Positions 22,994 through 34,116 of a stretch of DNA of 64,000 bases are shown piece by piece. The stretch comes from Nigrospora sphaerica (taxonomy: Eukaryota; Ascomycota; Sordariomycetes; Amphisphaeriales; Apiosporaceae). The stretch lies in assembly GCA_018287875.1 (NCBI GenBank), contig JAGVVL010000021.1, positions 496,001 through 560,000 on the forward strand, in the 5' to 3' direction. Below the pieces are notes generated by a model, which was given only the letters and a program-made list of their open reading frames with translations, was not told where the DNA came from and did no database searches. A program made the position numbers and the translations under genes. The first letter of the stretch is position 1. Each line of letters begins with the position of its first letter.

Positions 22994-25493
22994 TTATGGC
23001 GCCCTTACGCTAGCCTGGGAAACTTGCAACATGGTACAATAAAGCAACTCCAGCTCTCTTTCCAATACCAGTGGGCCCGAGATCTCACAGAGCGCACCCG
23101 AATGACATGCGACAATCTCCTCGTCAGACATAGCCACCAGCCTAGTGGCTGCCCACGGGTTCTCGACACCCTGGTCCCGGATCAGGTCGCTCAGCTTGTA
23201 TGGGCAGTTGCTCACAACGTAGGTTGAAGGGCCGTCCTCGATTCGAACATCGATTGCCGTGTTGCGCGATGCCACTTCCATTTCCAACGGGATGGCTGGG
23301 ATATAATCGCTGCACCCCCGGGTAGCCTGGAAAAAGGCAATCTGGCTGTACCGCTTCTCGTCGCCACGGTACATGATTCTGGCATGCCGCAAGCGTCGGA
23401 GCAGGCTCGCTACAGGAGGTCCCAGTGGTATATGGCACCGAAGTCGGACGCGGCAACGGTCGGGCGACGTGTAGAACTGGGGTACGCTGGCAATTTCTAC
23501 GTAGAAAAGCGCACCGATCAGCCTGCTGGCGATGTCTTCAAGTTGGCTGTGATGAAATATGCCACCGTTATACCAAACGGCAATGGCCGAGGGTCGCACA
23601 GCACCGCCACTAGATTTTGGCTTGTCAGTTGAGCTCGTACGAGGAACACAGCAACGTACCGTTTGTGCCCTGAAAGGTTCGAGATGGCCTTTTGCCGGTG
23701 CTTAATTTCCAGATCGCTTCCGCAGTATTGGTAGATCTCCTCGAGTGGCCATTCCAAGTCTTCACCTAGCCGCATGTGCTTTGGGCGCCCAAGATAATTC
23801 CGTGACATTCGGATCTGCGAAAAGTCTATGGACTTTTTGGCACACTCTGATACGGACCACTGCCGCAAATACATGCCTAGGGCAAAGAATGTGCCAGCGC
23901 CCTCCGCGCGTACCACGTCGAAATGCTGGCGGAGTGGCATGTCTGTCAATGCCATCGACGCGTGCAAGCTCTTCAAGAAATCGCTCATGAGGGTCTTCGA
24001 ACGAAGGGGCCCGTCGAGTTGCAGCAGCCGGGTGCACGCTGTAGACGGTCGTAACGTAAAGATTGGCGCGTTGGGCTCCTGACAAAGAGGGCAACGGTGG
24101 ATGCTGTGTTGCCATGGTTCATGCTCCGAGGCCTTTCCGATGTGGCGGATACAGCGCTCACACAACCAATGTCCGCATTCTAGCGCTTTCACCGGTGGTT
24201 GAGCCAAGCACAAGAAGCAAGAGAAACGGCAGTGCTTCGTGGCCCAGAACGTTTTAAGGTCCCTCGTTCTTTCTAAATGGAGAGAAAATGCCGGCCTGTC
24301 CGCTGCCTTTGCTTCGCTCGCCATGTTGTAAAAAGCCTTTTCAACCTCTCGGGCAAGATTTGATATGCTCGACTTGTGGAAGAGCCGACGGACGAGGGTG
24401 GCAAAAGCTGTCTTGTATATTTTGTCGGCAAAGAACCCTGTGACTGTCAGCCTTAGCCACGGCGAGCCATCACAAGGGACGTACTGTGGCCACCCGTTGG
24501 GTACGAATCTGCGTAGAAGGCCGAGGCAATGGCGCGCACCATTTGTGGATATTCTTGACTGGTCGTTAAGCGTAGAAGTTGCTCCATGTGGACGTCGAAA
24601 CTCTTCGCTGTGGTATCCAAGCTTCGGAGGATGTCAACGAAGCTGAGCGGTCGAATACGGCTGGCAGCAAGGTGGGCGATCGCGTGATGGAACAAGACAC
24701 GCAACGTGGGGAACGCAAAAGTCCAATCCAACGACGCTCGGAGACGGAAGGTATCTTCTGCTTGTGCGAGGATCTTTCTCGCCGTTCTCTGATCGGGTCG
24801 GAGGAGATGAACTGCGTCAAAACATTTCCAACACATCTCTTCGATCTCTTTCTTCATGTAAGGCCTCGTGGGGTCTGCCATCTGTTGCACTCGGGTGAGA
24901 TACCGGACGAGGCTGTCGACGAAGGCCGTCCGTTCCGCCGGTTCCTCCTTAAGTTTCTCACTCAAGAGAAGAAGGCGCGGCCTTGACTTGAAATCCTGCT
25001 CATTCTGCCTGGAAGCGATGATCCAAGTGGCGAGCAAGTCAATCACGTTGGACTGGCCGGGAAAGTCGTCCACAAAGATGGCAACCACGTGGCTCATGAA
25101 CCCGAGTAACCGTGCATGAAGGCGGATCAAGGATAGCGATCTATGCGAGTCCGCTTGTTCTTGATTCAAAAGATGCCATTGGACGTGGCCGCCTTGTTCG
25201 CCTTCCAGTATCTTCGACCGCTGGACATTCCATACCGTCGAGCTATCGAGGAGAAGGACGTGTCGATCTTCTAGCCAAGAGCGGTACAGGTATACTGTAG
25301 TGTCCTCCTGTCTGGCTCTTTTCAACTCGAATGCATCACCGAGGATACTGGCTTTTTGTTTATGCCCGATGGTGTGTATAATGACAGGGCAATCCTCCAG
25401 CCCGCTGAAAGCTTGGTACGCTGTGTTGATTTCTTGAAGATACACATCCTTCGGAGATGATGTCGATTTTGCCAGTCTTAGCCAAGGCGTCAT
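22994..25493 (-). CDS. RING-patatin family protein with dead patatin site (3 exons)
   Basis: Protein of about 800 aa in the fungal family combining an N-terminal helical region, a RING-type zinc finger and a patatin-like phospholipase. Exons: 25493-24485, 24437-23660 and 23609-22994. Introns are 47 and 50 nt (GTACGT...ACAG and GTACGT...CTAG), phases 1 and 2. The N-terminal 330 residues match the family's helical region (segments such as VVAIFVDDFPG). The RING is at about 410-455 with C-x2-C, CGHWLCERC and CPLC. The patatin start is recognisable (RLLQLDG), but the DGGGxRG oxyanion loop is DGPLRSK and the GxSxG nucleophile elbow is AEGAG within HFDVVRAEGAGTFFALG. The central patatin domain is shortened and the C-terminal accessory region follows directly. 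A hydrolase in intact relatives, it should be catalytically inactive here, while the RING looks intact. The start ATG is the first in frame, and a missed upstream exon is possible. Confidence 0.82.
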
Positions 25494-26416
25494 TGTGAAA
25501 TGTTTTGCATGGAGGCGGGCGGGGAAGGTAAGACGGCATATTTTCCATAAGGATGTCTACCTCTATAGTCTTTCTAGAGATTGCCTTCGGAGAATACAAG
25601 CTAGGTGGCCTAACCAGTTTTCTGTTCCACACCTACTGCCCTAAAGATGCGTGGTTGATCTGGTTCGCCTGCCACCCATGGCGTGCATTGGATCGAGTAG
25701 TTCCCGTTTTTCTTCCAGCGTCAACGAAGGCCTTTCGCGGCTCTCAGCCGTATTGCGCTCCGTTTCAACGTATAGTATGACCCCTATAGGGTGTAGACCA
25801 CCTGACGGATGGTGGCGGACGGGTTTCGGTAAACCGGATGAAAGGGTCTACACCAGAGATTTCATGCTTTACACAGACCTACGGGTGAAAAAGATTCCTA
25901 CTGCCCAGCCGTCCTTTCGCCAGTCCACCTTCCTCATTAAAAAGGAAGCCCAACATGGGCAGGGCTCTGCATAACCCTGGCCAAGACGGGACCAGCGAGG
26001 TCCATCTGATTCATTCGGGCCATTTAGTCAATGTCTTCTACGAATATTACAAGCTACAGGTCGCTTCTGACACACTGGACGAGCTTGCGCCCATGAGAAT
26101 AGAACCCTTAAAAAGCACATAGGTGAAGGACTGCGCCCACGAAGTACGAAGGTTGGCTCGGGACCAGAAGGGCTTCGCGATCTGGTGATAGGTGAGAGAA
26201 CGTGAGCGCTTGGTGCAAGGAATCAGCAAAGGTGGAAGAGAACGAAGACAGTGACAAACAAGGCGACTAAGGATAAGGTAGCGGCCAGCTAGCGAGGTTA
26301 CCAGAGCAGCAGAGTCTACCCCAAGGAAACAGCAGGGTGCATGGGGCCTGTGGTTTTCTTCGTACACCCTCTCGTACTTCGCTGTTGGCCCTCCCTTCTT
26401 TCCCTTTAGGTCTGTG
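25494..26416. other. intergenic, nothing recognised
   Basis: 5' flank of two divergent genes. No credible gene. Confidence 0.45.
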
Positions 26417-26640
26417 TTGGCTCGCCCTTGGACCTCTGTTGGCTCGTCTTTGGACCCCTGTTTGCTTGCCCTCCAACCCCTGTCGGCTCGCTGTTGAACC
26501 CCGGCTGACCCGCCTCTGGACCCTAGTCGACTCGCCGTTGAACCCCTGTTGGTTCGCCGTTGGACCCTGGCTGGCTCGCCCTTGGATTCCAGGTCACTCG
26601 CCCTTGGTCTCTGTTGGTTCGCCCTTGGAGTCCGCCTTGG
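26417..26640 (+). repeat. 22-bp minisatellite, about 10 copies
   Basis: Tandem imperfect units of 22 bp with the consensus TTGGCTCGCCCTTGGACCCCTG. Nine unit boundaries can be followed at 22-bp steps from 26417, then the array frays. It lies 166-390 bases upstream of the JmjC gene start. Translation in any frame gives low-complexity protein, so it is non-coding. Confidence 0.85.
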
Positions 26641-26805
26641 TTACTGCTGGTCTGCCTGACGGACCACGGCGGACTGCCTGAAACTGGCTTTTTAGTAGGC
26701 CGCCTGCCCACTACAGGACACAGCCGAGACGTACAGCCCTTGTTTCCTGTCTCCCCATGAAGCAGTCTCTTTCCCATCCTTGACTCCAGTTCCAGGGGTA
26801 ACGCA

Positions 26806-28300
26806 ATGGCTTCGAACGAATGCAACCAATGCCAGAAATTCTTCAGCTCTACGGCGATCCAACGACACCGCAGGCGCACCCATTTCCATTGCCCTGATTG
26901 CGAGCGATATTTCCTTGAAAAGGAATGGAAGGCTCACAAGAAAGTTTGTGGTATAACACGACTAGAGAAATCCTGCGCGTGCGGTGCACAGCTAGCACCA
27001 AAGGTTCTTGCCGAGCACGTAGCAAGACCCCATGGAACGCAGCGTTGTGGACGTTTCATTCTTCTTAGTAATGACCGGTCCCATATGATGAACTGCGAAC
27101 AGTGCAAAGAGTTTGACAGGATCTCGACAGACTACGTTGCAAAGGCGGAAGAATTACTACGCCTTGCTCGTGCGGAATGTCGAGCTATCACATCAGGCGG
27201 TGCGCATACTTCGCGGAGCAAGCAACAAGGGCCGGTCTATTTGGACATACTCGACGGCGCGATTTTAGGAACACCGATCACGGCAGCGGAATATTTGGCA
27301 GCTTCAGAGTACCGGAGAAATACCTTTGTCCTCTGTTCGACAGACGAGGCGCGGAGAATCCTGGAAGCTGGGAGGCCCAGGATACCTATCTTGATTCCCA
27401 CGGAATGGAACCAAGATCGCAACTCGTTGTCCATGCTCCAGTACTGGGAGTACCTGAAGTCCTTCCCCACGGTGGACGTCCACGATTTCGACCAGGCTCT
27501 TTCGAATGGCCACATAACGCCTCGCTCCATGAACCCATCGTCGGCCCTCGCCCTCTTTCGCGATCCTGCCCACGGTCCTGTCAACATGCTCAATCTCGGA
27601 GCCTACAAAGAGAACCCGATCCCCTCGTGCATGGTCGGCCTCCCCGCGTACGGAATCATGACACAGGTGAAAGAGCAGAGCGGCAAGCTGGAGCACCCTG
27701 TGGTCCTGGACCTCTCGGACTCGGCCCGCTTCCAGCTCTGTGGGAAGAGGGGGGCCTTCTCGATGCCCCACATTGACCGGCACGGGGTAATCACGACGGT
27801 TTACAACGATGAGGGACAGAAGCTGTGGCCCTTCTGGCCGGCTTCAGAGCTCACCACGTGGGCCTCATCGAACGCTCTCCCTTCGGAGCCCGGAATCAGT
27901 CTTTACATGGGTCCCGGTTCTACCTTGATCCAGCCCCGAGGGACCATTCACGCGCCCTACTCGCTGACAGATGTGCTCATGAGTGGCACAATGCACTGGG
28001 ACAGCCGCGACATGCTGGGCGTGATGCAGCTGTCCGAGCTGGAGCGAAGATATCCACACATTACGAATGAGGACCCGGCCCATGAGTTTGTGTGGAAGGT
28101 CGACCGCATTGGCGTGCATTGGCAAGCCCAGTTGCCTGCTTGGCCGTGGGGGTCAGAGGATCATCTGCCACAATATTTGGAGCTTGTCAAGGTAGGCGGC
28201 CCCTCGGACTGCCGCGAGAACGCGAGACTAACCAATCCAGGGGTTCAAGACGCGGCGCGACAAGCCGTCCGCGAAAGCTAGACGGAAGCGGCGCCAATAG
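26806..28300 (+). CDS. C2H2 zinc finger - JmjC domain protein (2 exons)
   Basis: Protein of 481 aa. Exon 1 is 26806-28191, a 49-nt intron (GTAGGC...CTAACCAATCCAG) spans 28192-28240, and exon 2 is 28241-28300. Two short zinc fingers lie at the N-terminus (C6-x2-C9...H21...H26, and C29-x2-C32...H44...C48), with a third Cys/His cluster at about 57-80. The C-terminal half carries a JmjC-like jelly-roll: MPHID at 320-324 (Fe ligands H322 and D324), K339 as a candidate 2-oxoglutarate contact, and H382 in TIHAPYS as the distal Fe ligand. JmjC enzymes are Fe(II)/2-oxoglutarate oxygenases, often demethylases. The substrate here is unknown. Splicing replaces the unspliced tail with a Lys/Arg-rich end (TRRDKPSAKARRKRR), a likely nuclear localisation signal. 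The intact metal triad argues for an active enzyme. The minisatellite array precedes the start. Confidence 0.82.
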
Positions 28301-28472
28301 CCGCCGTGGATGGCGCTAGTGTCTCGTTTGCTAGAAGAAGCGTGGGCAGCTGCTGGAGTGGGACAGAAGACGCAGTCCGGTTTTCTGTATTCAGACCTTT
28401 TTTTTCGTTATATATCACCAGTCCATACTAGACGCCTATGTAACCGGGGGCAAAGGCTACGAAAGCCTCGCC

Positions 28473-29009
28473 ATGATCATGAACTTGCCGTCGCGGGACA
28501 CCGAGTGCGCTGAAAACACACGTTTTTACGTTTGTGCTCTGAACAACTATCGTGGCTGCTGCTCTACCGACCCTTGCAGTTCCGCGCATGGCTGCGTACG
28601 CTCCCCGGGTCCATCGTCAGACGACGCACCCAGCGCTGTCGGCCCCGACACCACCCCTAGCATCACGTCGTCTACAAACGTGCCGCGGGAGACGGCACTG
28701 CCATCGTCCTCTTCAGCTCCCGTCCCCGCACCTACGGAAGCACCTACGCCTCCCCTTGCACCCCCAAGCCACGCAGGCCCAACACCCACGTTGATTATGA
28801 GTCTGAGTGTGGCCGTTGGGACGATCACGATCTTGGTCCTGGTTTTGTTGGTTTGGGTCTTCCGGGCAAGGCTTGCCCGACTGTTGCATTTCAGGCGCAC
28901 CAGCCAGACCAACAGGGTGGCGCCCCCACCACCTTCGCACGTCTTCGAGTTAGACGGGCAGGCTGTGTGCCCACATGAGCTGAACACGGACGGAGGGAAC
29001 AAGACGTAA
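28473..29009 (+). CDS. Cys-rich single-span membrane protein
   Basis: Protein of 178 aa. The short N-terminal part has six cysteines (C12, C21, C29, C30, C35, C41) in a FYVCALNNYRGCCSTDPC context, a motif common in fungal surface proteins of this layout. A Ser/Pro/Thr-rich stalk spans about 44-105. One transmembrane helix (about 108-130, rich in Val/Leu/Ile) is followed by a basic RARLARLLHFRR stop-transfer segment and a short Pro-rich cytosolic tail. No classical signal peptide, so it is probably a type III membrane protein with the Cys-rich side outside the cell. Likely role: cell-wall or surface sensing (inference). Single exon, ATG at 28473, 173 bases after the JmjC gene. Confidence 0.72.
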   Translation: MIMNLPSRDTECAENTRFYVCALNNYRGCCSTDPCSSAHGCVRSPGPSSDDAPSAVGPDTTPSITSSTNVPRETALPSSSSAPVPAPTEAPTPPLAPPSHAGPTPTLIMSLSVAVGTITILVLVLLVWVFRARLARLLHFRRTSQTNRVAPPPPSHVFELDGQAVCPHELNTDGGNKT

Positions 29010-31366
29010 TGGAGGGGCACGTGGTTCCCTTCTGCATGTACCGCGTAAGCGCACACGTGGACATTTGTACAATCGATAGTCGACCCTTAGCAATGCGACT
29101 CTGTTCTGTTGGGTAGTGCCATGTTTGCTAGTTCATGTCATCGTTTGCTTGTTGGTTGTGAGCGCAGCCGACCACGTGCCGTGGGCGATGGGGCTTGGCG
29201 GTCCATAACGGGCGTCGGCATTGTTTGCTACCAACGTGGAGCCACGCTCGGTGGGCCGTCAAAGCAGCCAACAGCATGCCTAGCGCAGAGAGCGACCGGG
29301 GTCAACCAGACCGCCGGGACCATAGTGGCTTGGCGGGTAGGGTCCACCGTTCAACGAACCTGACCGATTAGGGTACCGATACGCGAAACCCGCCGCCAGG
29401 GTTCCTGGGCGCGGGGACGCTGGGTACCCGGTCGTGCCGACTGGCAGTTTCCACACAACGGGGAGACGAGACTACGAGGGAGGGGTAGGCGGCTAATGTA
29501 GACGCCAGGGTCAGGTACAGTACGCGCTCCAAGGGTGCGGCGGTGGCGTGACCCAAACAAGCAGGGCGATCCGGCGTCCGTGCTGCTGACCCTCTTCCTG
29601 TGGGCGGGCCTTCCGGCTTTGCAGCCGTAGACCTTTTTGCGATGCCTCACCGCGCGCCATCCTAACTCGAATCCCTGCTTTGTACCGCAGCCCTTGCCTC
29701 TTCGTGCAGCGGCCCTTGTCTCCTCGGTTGGCCAGGGCCCCCAACGGCCCCATGCGTTTGGTCGAGAGCAACCGATCGGCAGAAGTGGTGGGCAGCGCGT
29801 CAAACGAAGCGCGGCAAGCGAGGCAACACGCTAACCGGTACCGAATTCCTCTTTCCGTTTTCGACCCCGTTTTCGGCCCCGTTTTCGGCCCCGTTTTCGG
29901 CCCCGTTTTCGGTCCCGAATTTTCTCGCGCTTGGGCGCTTGTCGTTGGTGCCTGGAATGAGTCGGCCAGAATCCAGCTGTTAGCCCCTTGACGCCTCCAC
30001 TCTGTTGGTGGGACGGGATCTGCGAAGTGCCAGTGCCGTATTCGGTCGATCAGCAACCGATTATGACCATCCCTTGAGCTACCGTAGGGCATCCCAGCTC
30101 GGATGAAAAAGCCTGGCTTTCCGATTGGCTACATATGGCAAGGCCGGGTACTGGGCGGGGAATGACTAGGCGTTCGCGTGGGAAGTAGCATAGGGTCCTC
30201 TTTCGGTTAACCAGCCGACAGTGAAATCGTTTACCGTAGTATGTACCTACTGACGGTTTTCCGCCTCGCCTTTCCTTGCCGTGCCAAAACGGATTTTGGG
30301 TCCAGTGCGTACTGGCTACCGAAGGCGCAGAGGCAAGACCATCGTCCAAGTGAACACATACCTTCATTGTCGATCGTACTCGTAATCATTTCTCGGACAG
30401 TAGAGTAGATATCTGTTTCCATTAGGTTTCATGGACCCTCGAGGAGGCAGCAGCCACTTGTAGCGGGAAGAACAATCAAGTTCTGAAGGATGGGACCTCT
30501 TCACTCCTACCTACGGTCCCATGAATCCCTGGAAACGAATGACCACACCACCACCCGCCTTAGCATCGACAGATGTATGTATCCGTAGCATGGAATGGCC
30601 CCTGCTGGTGCAAAAAGGCACAGTAGAATGCGCCCCCGCGCTCTCGCCTGGACGTATGCAAGTAGAATGGAATACGATCTCGCAAGTATTGCTCTTTTCA
30701 CCTAGTGCCATGCATGGAGTTGGAGAGTAACGAATCAATTGCTACGTGTACTGCAAGGAAACCAGCCTGCACACCTCCTTCACCGTCCCACTTCTACCTC
30801 TAGCACCAGTGCTAGATACCGGCAAAGATAACTGGCTCGGATTAGCTTCCGAACTACGCGTGGGTTCGTCGTCACTTACTGTGGTCATTCGGTGACCACC
30901 ATTCATCATAGAAACTAGCGACGCCGATAGGAGGAGCGTCTCCTGGGTTCATCTGAAGAGGAGTGGGAGGACGACTAATAGGACGAATGGCGTCGCTCGA
31001 TGTGGTGTCGTTCGCCCCGCGGAGGCGCATGGTTGTGAGACCGCCGGCGGTCGTGGTACTCCGCACCCTTGTCCACACTATGCTTGTCAGAGAAGTAACA
31101 CCCGAGGGGAGGTGGCTCTTACGCCAGCTTGGAAAGAATAAAGGTGCTTGCCACAATGAGAGACGTCTTGACGAATCCCATGTTGTATGTTCGTTGCTTT
31201 GTTTGTTCGTTGGTTCGTAGTGGAGTGACGTGGGTAATGATGTGGGTAGTCTGATCTGGCGAATGTGGTGTCTGTTGGTTGATCGTCTCGTGGGCGGCGC
31301 TGAAGGAATGTACTTATAGACACTGGAATTTATGGACCGAAAACCGTAGCCCCAAAAGACGTACCG
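29010..31366. other. long gene-poor stretch
   Basis: No credible gene over 2.3 kb. Frames on both strands are short, overlap and lack bias. It contains a 12-bp tandem repeat at 29855-29914. It may be decayed transposon sequence, but nothing specific is recognised. Confidence 0.5.
29855..29914. repeat. 12-bp tandem repeat, 5 copies
   Basis: Five adjacent units of CCGTTTTCGGCC, with one change in each of the outer units. A perfect multiple of three, but no gene is supported across it. Confidence 0.9.
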
Positions 31367-32047
31367 TCAGTAATCCGATTCCGAGTCAGAGTCAAACTGG
31401 CTGTAGACCTGAATCACGCTGGAATTATCGACCGGCTTGTCGCTCTCGCTCAAACCGTCCCTAGAAAGGTCACTACGGGGGCTGGAGAACCCATTTGCTT
31501 CCTGGTATTCCCGAAAGGCGAGAGTGATGGTTTGGGCGATCCGAGAGACTTGCTGGGTTTGCTCATGGGCAGTGTGCTTGAGTTGCTCATTCTCCTCGCG
31601 CAGCTGGGTGATGACCTTGTCTTGGTCTCGACTCCCAGGGGCCCTGGCCGATTTGAGTTGCTTTCGTAGGGTGGCATTCTCCTCTTGAAGTGCGGCCACC
31701 TTGTTCTCGAGTTGGGTCACTTTGTCTCTTAGTGACCCAATTGGGAGAAGCCTGGCTTCCAGCCGTTTGTAATCCTTGTCCGAGTCGTCGTCATCACCAC
31801 CTTCTTCATGGTACAAGGTATCCTCGTCTGTTTCTCCCTGGTCGTCGTCATCGCTGTCGTGGAAATGGTATTGGGGATAGGGAGAGGCGGGTAAGCCATG
31901 AGAGCTCGCTCCTGCTCTCTTGCCAGGTTGAGCTTGTGTCTTTACAAACCTTGCAGCAGTGGGAGTAACAGAGGACAAGGAGGGTGGCGTTACGATCTTC
32001 ACACGTCTCTTAGGTGGCAGTGGCGGCAAAGGTTTGGTGGGAGGCAT
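31367..32047 (-). CDS. acidic coiled-coil (leucine-zipper-like) protein, 226 aa
   Basis: Single-exon protein. The N-terminus is Pro/Lys-rich (MPPTKPLPPLPPKRRVKI) and may carry a nuclear signal. An Asp/Glu-rich block (about 64-92) follows. A regular coiled coil at about 100-165 has leucines at heptad spacing (VTQLENKVAALQEENATL) and a second charged half. The C-terminus is Ser/Asp-rich and acidic. The layout resembles the zipper half of a bZIP protein, but no basic DNA-contact region with the N-x7-R signature is seen, so I do not call it bZIP. It could be a scaffold or dimerisation partner. A TATA-like ATATATAT sits about 70 bases upstream. Confidence 0.7.
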   Translation of the reverse strand: MPPTKPLPPLPPKRRVKIVTPPSLSSVTPTAARFVKTQAQPGKRAGASSHGLPASPYPQYHFHDSDDDDQGETDEDTLYHEEGGDDDDSDKDYKRLEARLLPIGSLRDKVTQLENKVAALQEENATLRKQLKSARAPGSRDQDKVITQLREENEQLKHTAHEQTQQVSRIAQTITLAFREYQEANGFSSPRSDLSRDGLSESDKPVDNSSVIQVYSQFDSDSESDY

Positions 32048-32117
32048 GGTGTGTTTCCTTGTAAGGTTGAGACCACAATGCTATGTTCGGACACCAGATC
32101 ATTCTACAGCCTGTACA

Positions 32118-32125
32118 ATATATAT
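32118..32125 (-). promoter_or_regulatory. TATA-like box
   Basis: ATATATAT about 70-78 bases upstream of the minus-strand ATG at 32047. Confidence 0.4.
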
Positions 32126-32281
32126 CTTATCACTGGACGTAATGAACGCAACACAGAAGACGGTATTCAGTCTATTCGTCCCAAGTTAAAAGCGGACCAA
32201 ACACGTGGGTACCGGCCCCACTAGAGCGTCCCTGCATCTACGGCAGATCATCTAATACGCAGCGTCCCATGGTCAGGTGAT

Positions 32282-32778
32282 TCATCCACCCATACCTAGC
32301 TCCTCGTCCACTACCGTGTCTGAACTTCCATCGAAGAAGCCACAACCTCGAACAAGACTGATCATGTCTTGAGAGAACTCATGCAAGTCATTTTTGACCT
32401 TGTCCATGGCATTATGAACCGTCTCCACCGCATGATGAACTTTCCCCACGGCGTCGTCCACCTTATTGAGGATGCGCTCTATCGTGTCGAGCCGCGAAAG
32501 CAGCAACAGAAGGAGTCTGGCCGCGCCTTAGTAATGATTCCCCAGCACTGGACTCAGCAGACGTACGCTCTAGCCTCCGCATCCTGTCCACTATCATAGT
32601 TGGGGAAGCCTGGGTACGCAGGATACTGAACCTGCGGATAGGGGGGCACAGGGTCGAACGAGATGTGGGAGAAGTCGGCCATATCGATGTTTGCGTCCAC
32701 GCTTTGGTCGAGAAACTGCGCCAGATCCTCACTCAGGTGGTTGTCAGCAACAACGGGGCTGTTGAGAATGTTTTCCAT
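32282..32778 (-). CDS. small helical protein, 148 aa (2 exons)
   Basis: Not recognised. Exon 1 is 32778-32567, a 50-nt intron (GTACGT...TTACTAAGG...GCCAG) spans 32566-32517, and exon 2 is 32516-32282. The first half is acidic with a Pro/Tyr-rich segment (VPPYPQVQYPAYPGF). The second half, on exon 2, is an amphipathic helix of about 45 residues (RLDTIERILNKVDDAVGKV onward) likely to form a coiled coil, followed by an acidic C-terminus. A TATA box is placed about 75 bases before the ATG. It lies beside another coiled-coil gene in the same orientation, so an interaction is conceivable (inference only). Confidence 0.65.
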
Positions 32779-32848
32779 TGCTTCGTATTGGCGTCTTGGA
32801 TGTTCTTGTGGACCACCCACCCAAACCAACACTGGGGTTCCCGCCGCG

Positions 32849-32855
32849 ATTTATA
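32849..32855 (-). promoter_or_regulatory. TATA box
   Basis: TATAAAT on the minus strand about 71-77 bases upstream of the ATG at 32778. Confidence 0.5.
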
Positions 32856-33079
32856 CCTAGAATGGTACCCATGATCCCCCCTGGACAATGTACACAGGTT
32901 GTATGGGCACTTCCATGAGTGAAGCCTTGTACCGTTTCCCGTTTCTGCTTTTCTGGCTCCGTTTCGGGATTCCTTTGCTATAAGTGCATGCACTTGTATG
33001 CCCCGATTCATTCCTCAAGTCGAATCTCTCATTATCCAACGCTTCCATCCTTTTTGTCTCAAGTCATTCATACAGCAAC

Positions 33080-34116
33080 ATGGTAGCTCTCCTTGCTATC
33101 TTTGCGTCGCTGAGCACCATCGTGATGGCTATCGAAGGTTGTCCCGCTATCTGCGTGTCGGACCCCCTGCTTCGGCTTGACGCCGGCATATCCAACGTGT
33201 CGGCGACGTATGCTCTTCCTGGCTTGCACACCATCACGTCTACTGACCATTCCCCATACAGAATCGACAATGTCTTTGAAAGGCAATGTGTGGCCACCCT
33301 CCACTTTGAGAATGCTTCCTTTCTCCCTGTTACCTACCATTTTGATGCCGTCTGGTGCAAGGGACTTGAGCTGGCCTCCTTTACCGTCCCTCTTGAAGCG
33401 CCCAACGGGCCGGCTTGTATTGTGTGGTATGATACCTCCTCGCACCATGGACTCACTGTACATGGACTAAATTCCACAGGCGCTGTGCAAGCCAGGAGAC
33501 CCTGGCATGCAGCAACGTGATCGTCTCCGGTGGTCGGTCTAACCCGAGCATGGCCACCAACCGAGGGGGTACCATGGGTTGTTTGTCGGAATCCGTTGAG
33601 ACGCACACCACTCTGGTCACGGTCACGCTCCCGTCCACGACATTTACGACGCTTTCTACCTCCTTCCTCACCACCCACACCACCCACACCCCCTTGCCTG
33701 TCGCCCGCCAGACGACTTCACCTCCATCAATCTGGACCGACCCATCCTTCACTACCGCAACTCCTGGAAGCGCCGAGTCGGGGTCTAAGACAGCCACGGG
33801 TGCTACCCAAACTCGTACGGACCAGGGTGGACCAGCTGGCGGGGAACAGCCCCGAACAATCACATCCCAGACTACACCGTCCCAGACAACGCCATCCCAG
33901 GCAACCCAGGTCCCAACTACCCAAACGCAGAAGACCGAGCCGACAACACCACAAGGTGTCCCCCCTAGTTCTACGACACCCACAGACTCAGGCAGTACCA
34001 CGGCGGCTATTTCGACCACGACAGTGGTTGCTACATCTATCGTCTCGACCGTGACACTGATGCAAACAGTTACGAGCACGGTTCCGGGTACCTGTGCTTC
34101 AGAGACGGGGGTTTGA
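33080..34116 (+). CDS. secreted Ser/Thr-rich protein, 327 aa (2 exons)
   Basis: Exon 1 is 33080-33426, a 53-nt intron (GTATGA...GGACTAAATTCCACAG) spans 33427-33479, and exon 2 is 33480-34116. The first about 20 residues (MVALLAIFASLSTIVMAIEG) are a clear signal peptide. The N-terminal domain of about 120 residues contains cysteines and N-glycosylation sites. The spliced junction adds RCASQETLACSN, restoring two further cysteines. The remainder is a mucin-like Thr/Ser/Pro stretch with TSQTTPSQ-type repeats, expected to be heavily O-glycosylated. No GPI signal or transmembrane helix ends the predicted protein, although a missed 3' exon could add one. Probably a cell-wall or secreted protein. 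A TATAAG lies about 100 bases before the ATG. Confidence 0.75.

Noticed and set aside
26337..26681. 114-codon frame over the minisatellite
   Set aside because: The apparent protein is the translation of a 22-bp repeat whose unit is not a multiple of three, so no stable protein repeat exists.
31367..32047. bZIP transcription factor call
   Set aside because: The leucine heptads are present, but the basic region with the N-x7-R pattern before them is absent.
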